Shown in pieces: positions 16,332-24,470 of a DNA stretch of 64,000 nt (its first letter is position 1; each line of letters opens with the position of its first letter). The position numbers and the translations under genes were made by a program. The stretch covers positions 234,947-298,946 of the forward strand of contig NZ_JALJCJ010000003.1 of NCBI RefSeq assembly GCF_022899935.1, in the 5' to 3' direction. The stretch comes from Shinella curvata. Lineage in GTDB: Bacteria; Pseudomonadota; Alphaproteobacteria; Rhizobiales; Rhizobiaceae. Below the pieces are notes generated by a model, which saw nothing but the letters and a program-made list of their open reading frames with translations, had not been told where the DNA came from and made no database searches.

Positions 16332-17693
16332 TCAGCTCCGGTTTGCCACGGAAAACTGCCGGCCGGCGAGCGCCGGCAGGCGCAGCGCCAGAAAAATCCC
16401 CCGGAAAGCCAGGAAGAGATTGAGCGCCAGCCACAGGCCGTGATTGCCCAACAGCGGCACGAAGACGGCAAGTGCCGCGAGATAGCCGACAAAGGCCAAA
16501 AGCATCATGTTGCGCATGGCGCTCGACCAGGTCGCGCCGATGAACACCCCATCCATCTGGAATGCCAGTGCCCCGGTGATTGCCGTCAGCGCCGCCCAGG
16601 GCAGGTATTTCGCCGCCTCGGCCCGCACGCTTTCCGTCGTCGTCAGCAAGCCGACGATATCGGCCCCGAAGATCAGGAAAAGCCCAGTGGTGACGACACC
16701 GAGACCGAGCGACCAGAGGAGGGTGAGTTTGACAGCCCTGTCGAAGGCCGGCCGGAAATTCGCCCCGAAGGCGCGGCCCACGAGCTGCTCGGCCGCGTTG
16801 GCGATGCCGTCGAGATAGTAGCCGGCGACGAGGAAGATGTTCATGAGAACCGCATTGGCCGCCAGTGCCAGCGGCCCCATGGAGGAGCCTATGCGGGTCA
16901 TGATCGCGAAGGCGCCGATCAGCACGAAGGTGCGGATCATGATATCGCGGTTGAGCGAAAACAGCGCCTTCAGCCGTGCCGGCGCGAAGATTTCTGCCCG
17001 CGAAGGCCGGTCGGCGCGATTGAAGCGCGAGACGACGATGGCAAGCCCTGCCAGCGTGCCCACCGTTTCACCCATGAACGTGCCCCAGGCGATGCCGGCA
17101 ATTCCCCAGCCGAGCCCGAGGCCAAGCGTGATCGACAACACGATGTTGATGCCGTTGATGATCGCCTGCAACAGCAGCCCCGTCGTGCCCTGCCCGCGCC
17201 CGAGCACGAAGCCGAGCAGCGCATAATTGGCAAGCGCCATAGGGGCGGAAAGCACGCGGATCATGAAATAGGTCGAGGCGACCTCGGCCACTTCAGGCGT
17301 CGGCGCCATCAGGAAAAGTCCGCCGGACAGCAACAGCGGCGAGAGCAGCATCAGCACGAGGCCGGAACAGAGCGCAATGGTGAGCGAGCGCCAGTAGACC
17401 GCCTGCTCCTCGCGCCGGTCGCCGCGGCCGAAGGCCTGTGCCACCAGTCCCGTCGTGGAGGCGCGCAGGAAATTGAAGCTGCCGAACAGCAGATCGAAGA
17501 TGATGGCGGCGACGGCCATGCCGGCCAGCGCATCCGCCGAGCCGAGCCGCCCGGCCACCGCCGTGTCCGTCAGGCCGAGCAGCGGCGTCGTGAGAAAGCC
17601 GAGCGTCATGGGAATGGCGATCGCCAGCACCAGCCGGTGCGTCACCTCGAAGGGACCGGACCCGTCGTTTTCGCTTGCCGTCGTGGCACTCAT
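16332..17693 (-). CDS. MATE-family efflux transporter (DinF-like)
   Basis: This is a 453-residue inner-membrane protein with about 12 hydrophobic helices in the two six-helix halves of the multidrug and toxin extrusion fold. LAIAIPMTLGFLTTPLLGLTDTAVAGRLG at the N-terminus and ANAVLMNIFLVAGYYLDGIANAAEQLVGRAFG in the second half are typical of the DinF branch, which exchanges cationic drugs or other compounds for protons or sodium. It is followed at 17717 by an unrelated small monooxygenase-type gene on the same strand, 23 bases away, so the two may be co-transcribed. The substrate cannot be told from sequence. Confidence 0.93.
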   Translation of the reverse strand: MSATTASENDGSGPFEVTHRLVLAIAIPMTLGFLTTPLLGLTDTAVAGRLGSADALAGMAVAAIIFDLLFGSFNFLRASTTGLVAQAFGRGDRREEQAVYWRSLTIALCSGLVLMLLSPLLLSGGLFLMAPTPEVAEVASTYFMIRVLSAPMALANYALLGFVLGRGQGTTGLLLQAIINGINIVLSITLGLGLGWGIAGIAWGTFMGETVGTLAGLAIVVSRFNRADRPSRAEIFAPARLKALFSLNRDIMIRTFVLIGAFAIMTRIGSSMGPLALAANAVLMNIFLVAGYYLDGIANAAEQLVGRAFGANFRPAFDRAVKLTLLWSLGLGVVTTGLFLIFGADIVGLLTTTESVRAEAAKYLPWAALTAITGALAFQMDGVFIGATWSSAMRNMMLLAFVGYLAALAVFVPLLGNHGLWLALNLFLAFRGIFLALRLPALAGRQFSVANRS

Positions 17694-17716
17694 GCAAACT
17701 CCCCCTCAGACCGGCC

Positions 17717-18025
17717 CTATTTCGCATCCATCCGGATCGGCGTCACCGGCAGGAGACGCAACGAGCGGACCATCGCGGCGGTCTGCGTCTTGTATTTGAG
17801 AAAATGCGGCGTGGCGAGGTGCGCCTGATAGGCCGCCTCGTCCGCATAGACCTCCAGCAGCCGCACTTTTTCCGGCGTCTCGTCGATCGACACGGCATGC
17901 AGCATCAGCACACCTGGCTCGAGCCGCACCGAGGCCTCGATCTCCTCGGCGAGCAGCGCCTTGTAGGCGTCGAGCTGCGCGGGATCGATCTCCAGATCCG
18001 CCATGCGCACGATCCTGCCGCCCAT
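17717..18025 (-). CDS. Antibiotic-biosynthesis-monooxygenase (ABM) domain protein
   Basis: This is a 102-residue dimeric alpha-beta-barrel protein. The ABM/YgiN pattern is clear: an N-terminal strand (IVRMADLEIDP), a helix with LLAEEIEASVRLEPGVLMLHAV, then LLEVYADEAAYQAHLATPHFLKY, whose terminal HFL-Y region is the family hallmark. Members act as quinol monooxygenases or as small electron-transfer or detoxification proteins. No cofactor motif is required. An internal ATG at 18004 is an alternative start. It lies 9 bases after the CAP-domain lipoprotein gene and before the MATE gene. Confidence 0.85.
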   Translation of the reverse strand: MGGRIVRMADLEIDPAQLDAYKALLAEEIEASVRLEPGVLMLHAVSIDETPEKVRLLEVYADEAAYQAHLATPHFLKYKTQTAAMVRSLRLLPVTPIRMDAK

Positions 18026-18034
18026 GCGTGCTCC

Positions 18035-18523
18035 TTAACCTGACAGCACCATCGCCCAGTACGGCCGCCCGCCCGATGCCGGATTGGAAACGACGGCGAC
18101 GCCGAGGCCGCGATAGCTGGCACCGAGCATGTTGACGAGGTGTTTCGGCGAGCGGTACCAGGCGTCGAAGGCTTCCGCGGCGCTGTCCTGGCCGACTGCG
18201 ATGTTTTCCGCCGCCGGCAGCGCCACTTCCATGCCCTTCATGCGCTTCAGGAAATTCGCGCCGAAGCCGATATTGTGTTCCATCTTGCCGGCGGATGCCA
18301 TGCGGCTTGCCTGGTCCATCGCGGCGCGCTGCGCCTGCTTGTCGATGACGAGCGCCGACAGACCGCGCTCGGCGCGGAGCTTGTTGACGAGGCCGAGCGA
18401 GGCGGCCGTCTGGTCGCTGCCTGTGCCGGCCGAAGGCGTCAGCACGCTTGTGGTGGAACAGCCAGCGGCAAGGGCCGCGATGGCCGCCGCCGAAGCGGCG
18501 AGGAAGGTGCGACGGGTCAGCAT
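18035..18523 (-). CDS. CAP-domain (SCP-like) lipoprotein
   Basis: This is a 162-residue exported protein of the CAP superfamily. The N-terminus contains both a twin-arginine-like pattern (RRTFLAAS) and a lipobox (LAAGC, lipid-modified cysteine near residue 22), so it is probably an outer- or inner-membrane-anchored lipoprotein. The CAP core has VNKLRAERGLSALVID, KMEHNIGFG, AENIAVG and WYRSPKHLVNML, the usual histidine/glutamate pocket. The function of bacterial CAP proteins is mostly unknown. The gene is in a run with the DUF6460-like gene upstream and the ABM gene downstream. Confidence 0.88.
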   Translation of the reverse strand: MLTRRTFLAASAAAIAALAAGCSTTSVLTPSAGTGSDQTAASLGLVNKLRAERGLSALVIDKQAQRAAMDQASRMASAGKMEHNIGFGANFLKRMKGMEVALPAAENIAVGQDSAAEAFDAWYRSPKHLVNMLGASYRGLGVAVVSNPASGGRPYWAMVLSG

Positions 18524-18525
18524 GG

Positions 18526-18792
18526 TCAGCGGCGGTAGCTCAGAAGGCGGATGAGGATGAAGACGGGAATGACGATGACGGCGCCGAGCAGCAGGTAATC
18601 GCCGAGGCGGCCGAGCGTCTTGAAGCCGGTGTGCCAGAGATCGAGGACGAAATCGCGCACGGCAAACAGGATATCATCGGGGTAGAGCCCGAAGATCGAC
18701 ATCAGGAAGCCGACGGCCACCGACAGGATCAGGAGCTTGATGAGCACGCGCAGCGGGCTATCGCCCAGAAACCCGTTCACGCCATTCGACAT
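18526..18792 (-). CDS. Small two-helix membrane protein (DUF6460-like)
   Basis: This is an 88-residue protein starting at the internal ATG of a longer frame, MSNGVNGFLGDSPLRVLIKL. It has two hydrophobic helices, about residues 15-37 (LIKLLILSVAVGFLMSIFGLYP) and 64-83 (YLLLGAVIVIPVFILIRLL). The PLRVLIKLLILSVAVG-DD-F sequence agrees with a widespread uncharacterised alphaproteobacterial family that I recall as DUF6460. It ends 3 bases before the CAP lipoprotein gene and is likely co-transcribed with it. The function is unknown. Confidence 0.75.
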   Translation of the reverse strand: MSNGVNGFLGDSPLRVLIKLLILSVAVGFLMSIFGLYPDDILFAVRDFVLDLWHTGFKTLGRLGDYLLLGAVIVIPVFILIRLLSYRR

Positions 18793-18935
18793 CCGCTGAT
18801 TCTCCAAAAATTCGTTAGACCCTGAGATAAGCGTTCGCCCCGCCTGCGGCAAGCAAGGGCCGCTCACGAGAATTCGCTTGCCTTTTGCCGCCGCCCTGCC
18901 ATGTAGCGGCCATCCGTTTCCATATCCGAGCCCCC

Positions 18936-20588
18936 ATGACGAGCCCGCATTTCTCCTCCGGCGATCTCATCGCCGACCGCCGCGCCGATTATGCCCGCAT
19001 GTTTGCGGAATCGGGCGAGTTCGCGGAGGCGCAGGAACTGATGGAGCAGGCGCTCGAACAGGTGCCGGGCTGGGCCGCCGGCTGGTTCCGGCTCGCCGAA
19101 TATGCCGAGAAATCGGGCCGGAAGGAGGCAGCCGCCGCCGCGCTTGAAAAGGTCGTCGCGCTCGACCCCTCGGATATTTTCGGCGCCAGCCTGAAACTCG
19201 CCGTGCTCGGGATGGCGAAAGCCCCCGCCGCCCCGCCGATGCACTATGTCGAACGCCTGTTCGACGACTATGCCGACCGCTTCGACACCGCGCTGGTCGA
19301 ACGGCTCGACTATACCGTGCCGCAAACGCTCGCAAAGCTCGTGCGCAAACATTCCGGCGAAGACGCGCATTTCGGCCTCGTCGCCGATATCGGCTGCGGC
19401 ACCGGCCTGTTCGGCGTCGAGTTCCGCAACAATGCCGGCCGTCTCGAAGGCTTCGACCTCTCCACCGGCATGCTGGCGAAAGCCGAAGAAAAAGCGGTCT
19501 ACGACCATCTCGCCCAGGCCGATCTTTCGTTGCCGGCAGAAGACAGCGGCCTCTTCGGCGATCTGCCGGAAGCCCGTGCCGATCTCGTCAGCGCCGCCGA
19601 CGTGCTGATGTATCTCGGCGATCTCGGGCAGGTTTTTGCAAGCGTCACGCGGCTTGCCAAGCCCGGCAGCCTCTTCGCCTTCTCCGTGGAAGATGGCGGC
19701 GATGGCGAGGCGCCCGTGCTGCGCCCCTCGCTGCGCTACGCCCACCCCGAGGCTTTCATCCGCAGGCGGATGGCCGAGACCGGCTTCGATCTGGTGGCGC
19801 TGGAAAAGAGCGTGATCCGCCAGGATGGCGGCCAGCCGGTGCATGGCCTGCTGTTCCTTGCCCGGCGCAGCCATAGGCGTCGCGCAAAAAGTCATAGGCT
19901 TCACGCAAGCGGCGACGCCCTATACAACGATAAAAATCATCGGAGATCGGCCATGGACGGCGACAAGCGGCGTTTCGGCTTCTGGAATCCCACCCCCACC
20001 CGCCACACGCCGCTGGAAGATGCGCAGGGCCTGTTTGCGAGCAGCATGATCGCCGCACTCGGGCTGGCGCTGATGAGCAGCGCCGGGCTGGTGGCCAGCG
20101 GCACCGCCGGCGTCGCCTTCATCCTGCACTATCTCACGGGTGTCAGCTTCGGCATCTACTACACCGTCGTGAACATCCCCTTCTACATTCTTGCGTTGAA
20201 GCGCCTCGGCTGGAGCTTCACTATCAAGACCGTGCTTGCGGTGACCATGACCTCCATCATCACCGAGTTCCAGCCGCAGTTCGTGCGCATCGAGAGCATC
20301 GATCCGATGTGGACGGCGGTGCTGGCCGGCATCCTGCTCGGCTTCGGCCTACTCGGCCTCTATCGCCACCGCGCCAGCCTCGGCGGCGTGGGCGTGCTTG
20401 CGGTCTATCTGCAGGAGCGCTTCGGCATCCGCGCCGGCCTCGTGCAGCTTGCTTTCGATCTCTTCGTGCTGATCGCCGCCTTCGCCGTCGCCGCCCCTTT
20501 CATCGTGCTCTGCTCGGTCGTCGGCGCCGTGGTGCTGAACCTCTTCCTCACCGTCAACCATCGCGCCGACCGCTACATCGCGATGTAA
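18936..20588 (+). CDS. TPR SAM-methyltransferase read through in frame into YitT protein
   Basis: This is a single open frame of 550 codons. Residues 1-75 contain TPR-like helices (EAQELMEQALEQVPGWAAGWFRLAEYAEKSG). Residues 95-320 are a class I SAM-dependent methyltransferase with motif I VADIGCGTGLFGVEF and the ADVLMYLGDL region. A normal methyltransferase would end near 19875 (LLFLARRS). Here a basic, low-complexity linker of about 28 residues, which looks like translated intergenic DNA, leads straight to an ATG at 19953 that begins a YitT-type membrane protein. A shift of one base near 19875 would expose a TAG. The fusion may be real, or it may come from an indel that removed the stop codon. 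The start chosen is the ATG at 18936. Confidence 0.75.
   Translation: MTSPHFSSGDLIADRRADYARMFAESGEFAEAQELMEQALEQVPGWAAGWFRLAEYAEKSGRKEAAAAALEKVVALDPSDIFGASLKLAVLGMAKAPAAPPMHYVERLFDDYADRFDTALVERLDYTVPQTLAKLVRKHSGEDAHFGLVADIGCGTGLFGVEFRNNAGRLEGFDLSTGMLAKAEEKAVYDHLAQADLSLPAEDSGLFGDLPEARADLVSAADVLMYLGDLGQVFASVTRLAKPGSLFAFSVEDGGDGEAPVLRPSLRYAHPEAFIRRRMAETGFDLVALEKSVIRQDGGQPVHGLLFLARRSHRRRAKSHRLHASGDALYNDKNHRRSAMDGDKRRFGFWNPTPTRHTPLEDAQGLFASSMIAALGLALMSSAGLVASGTAGVAFILHYLTGVSFGIYYTVVNIPFYILALKRLGWSFTIKTVLAVTMTSIITEFQPQFVRIESIDPMWTAVLAGILLGFGLLGLYRHRASLGGVGVLAVYLQERFGIRAGLVQLAFDLFVLIAAFAVAAPFIVLCSVVGAVVLNLFLTVNHRADRYIAM
19953..20588 (+). CDS. YitT-family membrane protein (DUF161), internal start
   Basis: This is the 211-residue C-terminal module of the long frame and probably an independent gene. 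CGGAGA lies 7 bases before its ATG, and the protein MDGDKRRFGFWNPTPTRHTPLEDAQGL has the N-terminus typical of free-standing rhizobial YitT proteins. There are five to six hydrophobic helices. A GTAGVAFILHYLTG segment and YYTVVNIPFYILALKRLG match the DUF161 repeat. There is no C-terminal DUF2179 domain, which is usual for the short alphaproteobacterial form. The transport role of the family is unproven. A terminator at 20601-20631 follows it. Confidence 0.8.
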   Translation: MDGDKRRFGFWNPTPTRHTPLEDAQGLFASSMIAALGLALMSSAGLVASGTAGVAFILHYLTGVSFGIYYTVVNIPFYILALKRLGWSFTIKTVLAVTMTSIITEFQPQFVRIESIDPMWTAVLAGILLGFGLLGLYRHRASLGGVGVLAVYLQERFGIRAGLVQLAFDLFVLIAAFAVAAPFIVLCSVVGAVVLNLFLTVNHRADRYIAM

Positions 20589-20600
20589 GCCCCAAACGCA

Positions 20601-20631
20601 TTCGGCCCTCCCGGAGACCGGAAGGGCCGAA
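20601..20631. terminator. Hairpin between the YitT gene and a convergent gene
   Basis: Arms TTCGGCCCT and AGGGCCGAA enclose a further CCGG/CCGG pairing with one mismatch and a 3-base loop. The hairpin sits midway between the two convergent stop codons and can serve both, though no long T-run is present. Confidence 0.7.
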
Positions 20632-20656
20632 GACCTGCTTGGGTCAGGTCGAATGC

Positions 20657-20938
20657 TTAGTCGAACTGCATGCTGCCCGGATCGGAATCGCCGTAACGGT
20701 TGGCGCCGGGATCAGCCAGCTGCTCATTGGTCTCGTTCGGGACCTGACGCGAGGTGTCGTTCGACGTGATGGACGCCGTGGTGCCCATATCCAGGTTATT
20801 CACCGCGGGGTTCATCACCTCCTGGCCGGCATTCGGGCCGGACTGGATCACGTCGGTGCGGCCGACATAGGGGTTTTCGGCCAGTGCCGCGCCTGCAGAA
20901 AACGAAAGGGCGGCCAGAGCAAGAACAATCTTCTTCAT
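20657..20938 (-). CDS. Small secreted hypothetical protein
   Basis: This is a 93-residue protein starting at the internal ATG at 20936-20938 (MKKIVLALAALSFSAGAALA, a clear signal peptide with cleavage near residue 20). The mature part is short, polar and rich in asparagine, glycine and threonine (NPYVGRTDVIQSGPNAGQEV) with no cysteine. I do not recognise a family. The low-complexity, uncharged mature region suggests a small periplasmic or extracellular protein. It is convergent with the YitT gene. Confidence 0.7.
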   Translation of the reverse strand: MKKIVLALAALSFSAGAALAENPYVGRTDVIQSGPNAGQEVMNPAVNNLDMGTTASITSNDTSRQVPNETNEQLADPGANRYGDSDPGSMQFD

Positions 20939-21140
20939 GGGAAATCTCCTATCAATTTCTCTGTCACGGGGCGGTAAACGGGGGGCCGGCGCGAAAAGTT
21001 TCATCTTTCTTCCGCGGTAACCGCTTCGTGTACGGCCTGTGAAAAGCCGGTATCGCCTTGAAAGGCTCGTGTTTCAGCGGTTCGCGGAGATTGTTGCTGG
21101 GGACGCTTTTCTTTCCGCGCGCGTGAATTAGCTTAACGCC

Positions 21141-23675
21141 GTGCCCGATTCTCACCTCAGCCATGCCGCCCACGGCCTCTCCTTGCTACCTCCGCCCTTC
21201 ACCCGCTGGTTCGCGGACAGGGGCTGGCAGCCGCGCGCGCATCAGATGGAGCTGCTCGCCCGCGCCAATACCGGCGAGAGCCTGCTGCTGATCGCTCCCA
21301 CCGGCGCCGGCAAGACGCTTGCCGGCTTCCTGCCGGCGCTGACCGATCTCACCCATCGCGGAAAGATACCGCCGGGCTCGGCCTTTACCGGCGTGCACAC
21401 GCTTTACATCTCGCCGCTCAAGGCGCTCGCCGTCGATATCGAGCGCAACCTGATGAAGCCGGTCTCGGAAATGGGCCTGCCGATCACGGTGGAGACACGC
21501 ACCGGCGACACGCCGCAATCCAAACGCCAGCGCCAGCGACTGAACCCGCCCGACATCCTGCTGACGACGCCGGAGCAGGTGGCGCTGCTCATCGCCAATG
21601 GCGAAGCGCCGCGCTTCTTCAAGGACCTGAAATACGTCATCTTCGACGAGCTGCACTCGCTCGTCACCTCCAAGCGCGGCCATCTGCTGTCGCTCGGTCT
21701 GGCGCGCCTGCGCCAGCTGGCGCCGGGCCTGAAGACCATCGGCCTCTCCGCCACCGTCGCCGAGCCGATAGACCTGCGCCGCTGGCTGGTCGCGCAAACG
21801 CCGGAGGCGGAACACCATGCCGGCCTCGTTACCGCGCCAGGCGGGGCCAAGCCCGTCATCACCATTCTCCGCAGCGAGGCGCGCGTGCCCTGGTCGGGCC
21901 ACCAAGCGAAATATGCGATGCCCGAAGTCTATGAGGCAATCAAGGCGCACAAGACGGCGCTGCTCTTCGTCAACACGCGCAGCCAGGCGGAAATCCTCTT
22001 CCAGGAACTCTGGAACATCAACGAGGACACGCTGCCCATCGCGCTGCATCACGGTTCGCTCGATGTCGGCCAGCGCCGCAAGGTGGAGCAGGCCATGGCG
22101 GAAAATCGCCTGCGCGCCGTCGTCGCCACCTCGACGCTCGATCTCGGCATCGACTGGGGCGATGTCGATCTCGTCATCCATGTCGGCGCGCCGAAGGGCG
22201 CCTCGCGCCTTGCCCAGCGCATCGGCCGCGCCAATCACCGTATGGACGAACCGAGCCGGGCCATCCTCGTGCCGGCCAACCGTTTCGAGGTGATGGAGTG
22301 TCAGGCGGCGCTCGACGCCAACTATCTCGGCGCGCAGGACACGCCGCCCGTCGGCGACGGCGCGCTCGATGTGCTCGCCCAGCACGTGCTCGGCATGGCC
22401 TGTGCCGCGCCCTTCGACGAGGATGCGCTCTTTGCCGAGATCATCTCCGCCTCGCCCTATGCCGGTCTCCCGCGTGAAAAATTCGCCCGCATCGTGCAGT
22501 TCGTCGCGACCGGCGGTTATGCACTGAAGACCTACGAGCGTTACGCCCGCATCCGCAAGACGGCGGATGGCCTGTGGCGCGTCTCCAATCCCGGTGTCGC
22601 CCAGCAATACCGCCTCAATCTCGGCACCATCGTCGAAATGCCGATGCTGAACGTGCGCATGGTTAAGCGCGGCGCCAAGGGTGCGGTCGGCCGCGGCGGA
22701 GCCTCGCTCGGCAAGGTCGAGGAATATTTCCTCGAAATGCTGGCGCCCGGCGATACCTTCCTGTTCTCCGGCAAGGTGCTGCGTTTCGAAGGCATCCGCG
22801 AGAACGAATGCCTCGTCAGCCAGGCCTTCTCGCTCGACCCGAAGGTGCCGGCCTATGCCGGCGGCAAGTTCCCGCTCTCCACCTATCTGGCCGATCAGGT
22901 GCGCGCGATGCTGGACGATCCTGAGCGCTGGAGCGCCCTGCCCGATCAGGTGCGTGACTGGCTCGCCTTGCAGCGCGATGTCTCCGCCCTGCCGAAGCGC
23001 GACGAACTGCTGATCGAAACCTTTCCGCGCGGCAGCCGCCACTACATGGTCGCCTATCCCTTCGAAGGCCGCCTCGCCCACCAGACGCTCGGCATGCTGC
23101 TCACCCGACGGCTGGAACGCGCCGGCCGTCGGCCGCTGGGCTTCGTCGCGACCGACTATTCGCTCGCCATCTGGGCGCTGGACGACCTCGGCTATTCTTT
23201 CGCCATCGAGCGCCCGTCACTGTCGAACCTGTTCGACGAGGACATGCTGGGCGACGATCTCGAAGCCTGGCTCGATGAAAGCTTCATGCTGAAGCGCACC
23301 TTCCGCAATTGCGCCGTGATTGCCGGTTTGATCGAGCAGCGCCATCCGGGCAAGGAAAAGACCGGACGGCAGGTCACGGTTTCCGCCGACCTGATCTACG
23401 ACGTGCTGCGCAGCCACGAGCCGGATCACATCCTCTTGGAGGCGACGCGCAACGATGCGGCGGCGGGACTTTTGGATATTCAGCGCTTGGGCGATATGCT
23501 GATGCGAATCAAAGGACATATCACCCATCGCCGGCTCGATCGCATCTCGCCGCTCGCCGTGCCGATCATGCTGGAAATCGGCAAGGAGACGGTGGCTGGC
23601 GAAGCGCAGGATTCGCTTCTGGCCGAAGCCGCCGAAGACCTCATCGCCGAGGCGATGGGCGATACCAATATTTAG
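21141..23675 (+). CDS. Ligase-associated DNA-damage-response DExH helicase (Lhr-like)
   Basis: This is an 844-residue superfamily 2 helicase. It shows the Q-motif region (RAHQMELLARA), Walker A (APTGAGKT), DELH box (VIFDELHSL), SAT (LSATVAEP), the HELICc motifs with STLDLGIDWGDVDLVIHVGAP and the arginine finger QRIGRANHR, then the winged-helix and Lhr-type C-terminal core. The size matches the shorter Lhr relatives that accompany an ATP-dependent ligase, an exonuclease and the PdeM nuclease in DNA repair. The only sensible start is GTG at 21141, since the next ATG lies in the Q-motif. The pdeM-type gene follows by 16 bases. No ligase or exonuclease is nearby. Confidence 0.92.
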   Translation: MPDSHLSHAAHGLSLLPPPFTRWFADRGWQPRAHQMELLARANTGESLLLIAPTGAGKTLAGFLPALTDLTHRGKIPPGSAFTGVHTLYISPLKALAVDIERNLMKPVSEMGLPITVETRTGDTPQSKRQRQRLNPPDILLTTPEQVALLIANGEAPRFFKDLKYVIFDELHSLVTSKRGHLLSLGLARLRQLAPGLKTIGLSATVAEPIDLRRWLVAQTPEAEHHAGLVTAPGGAKPVITILRSEARVPWSGHQAKYAMPEVYEAIKAHKTALLFVNTRSQAEILFQELWNINEDTLPIALHHGSLDVGQRRKVEQAMAENRLRAVVATSTLDLGIDWGDVDLVIHVGAPKGASRLAQRIGRANHRMDEPSRAILVPANRFEVMECQAALDANYLGAQDTPPVGDGALDVLAQHVLGMACAAPFDEDALFAEIISASPYAGLPREKFARIVQFVATGGYALKTYERYARIRKTADGLWRVSNPGVAQQYRLNLGTIVEMPMLNVRMVKRGAKGAVGRGGASLGKVEEYFLEMLAPGDTFLFSGKVLRFEGIRENECLVSQAFSLDPKVPAYAGGKFPLSTYLADQVRAMLDDPERWSALPDQVRDWLALQRDVSALPKRDELLIETFPRGSRHYMVAYPFEGRLAHQTLGMLLTRRLERAGRRPLGFVATDYSLAIWALDDLGYSFAIERPSLSNLFDEDMLGDDLEAWLDESFMLKRTFRNCAVIAGLIEQRHPGKEKTGRQVTVSADLIYDVLRSHEPDHILLEATRNDAAAGLLDIQRLGDMLMRIKGHITHRRLDRISPLAVPIMLEIGKETVAGEAQDSLLAEAAEDLIAEAMGDTNI

Positions 23676-23691
23676 GATTTAACGAACGCGC

Positions 23692-24417
23692 ATGCAGAGA
23701 CTGGCGCTGGCATCGATGGACATACAGGATTTCGGCGCAGTCTCCGCGCGCACGGTCGTGGCCGGCGTCGAGGCCGTCTGCGATCCGCTCGGCGCGCTCT
23801 ACCTGCCGGAAACCCGTCTGCTCGTCGTCTCGGACCTGCATCTCGAAAAGGGCGCCGCTTTTGCCCGCCGCGGCATGCTGTTGCCGCCCTATGACACGCT
23901 CGCCACGCTGAAGGTGCTGGAAGCCGTCATCGTCAGACACGACCCGGCCATCGTCGTCAGCCTCGGCGACAATTTCCACGATCGCGTCGGCTCCGCCCAT
24001 CTGCCGGAGATTTTTCGCGCGAAGATCGCGGAACTTGCCCGCGGCCGCGAATGGATCTGGATCAACGGCAACCACGATCCCGACGGCACCGTCGACCTGC
24101 CCGGCCAGTCCGCCGACGAGCTGCACTACGCGGGCCTCGCCTTCCGCCACGAGCCGTCGCTCCTCTCGCCTGCCGGCGAGATCGCCGGGCATCTGCATCC
24201 CGCCGCCACCGTCATCCGCCGCGAGAAGGCGGTCCGCCGTCCCTGTTTCGCGACCGACGGCAAACGCCTGCTGATGCCAGCCTTCGGCCTGATGACCGGC
24301 GGCCTGGATCTCCGCCACAAGGCGATGGCCGGCCTCTTCGACCGGCCGAACCTCATCGCCCACATGCTCGGCCGCGACCGCATCTATTCGGTGCGGTTTT
24401 CCAACCTGCGCGGCTGA
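23692..24417 (+). CDS. pdeM: Ligase-associated endonuclease, PdeM-type phosphoesterase
   Basis: This is a 241-residue calcineurin-like metallophosphoesterase. The metal-binding motifs appear in order: VVSDLHLEKG (D-x-H), SLGDNFHDR (GD), WINGNHDPDG (GNHD), and IAGHLHPAA (GHxH). The segment FARRGMLLPPYDTLATL after the first motif is typical of the PdeM branch, which belongs to the ligase-associated DNA damage response. It follows the helicase by 16 bases and the two are probably one operon. An ATG at 23716 is an alternative start. Confidence 0.9.
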   Translation: MQRLALASMDIQDFGAVSARTVVAGVEAVCDPLGALYLPETRLLVVSDLHLEKGAAFARRGMLLPPYDTLATLKVLEAVIVRHDPAIVVSLGDNFHDRVGSAHLPEIFRAKIAELARGREWIWINGNHDPDGTVDLPGQSADELHYAGLAFRHEPSLLSPAGEIAGHLHPAATVIRREKAVRRPCFATDGKRLLMPAFGLMTGGLDLRHKAMAGLFDRPNLIAHMLGRDRIYSVRFSNLRG

Positions 24418-24429
24418 CATTGCTTGGCG

Positions 24430-24462
24430 CCAAAACCGCTTGTACCCTGCAAGCAGTTTTGG
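24430..24462. promoter_or_regulatory. Operator-like 13-bp inverted repeat before the HxlR gene
   Basis: The left arm is CCAAAACCGCTTG (24430-24442) and the right arm is CAAGCAGTTTTGG (24450-24462), with a 7-base spacer. Twelve of 13 positions pair. The right arm runs into the GGAG ribosome site of the HxlR-type gene at 24471. Binding here would block transcription or translation initiation, as expected for an autoregulatory operator. Confidence 0.75.
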
Positions 24463-24470
24463 AGAATCGC

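Noticed and set aside
21186..23081. Minus-strand frame of 631 codons across the helicase gene
   Set aside because: It mirrors helicase codons and shows no domain; the helicase has a full motif set.
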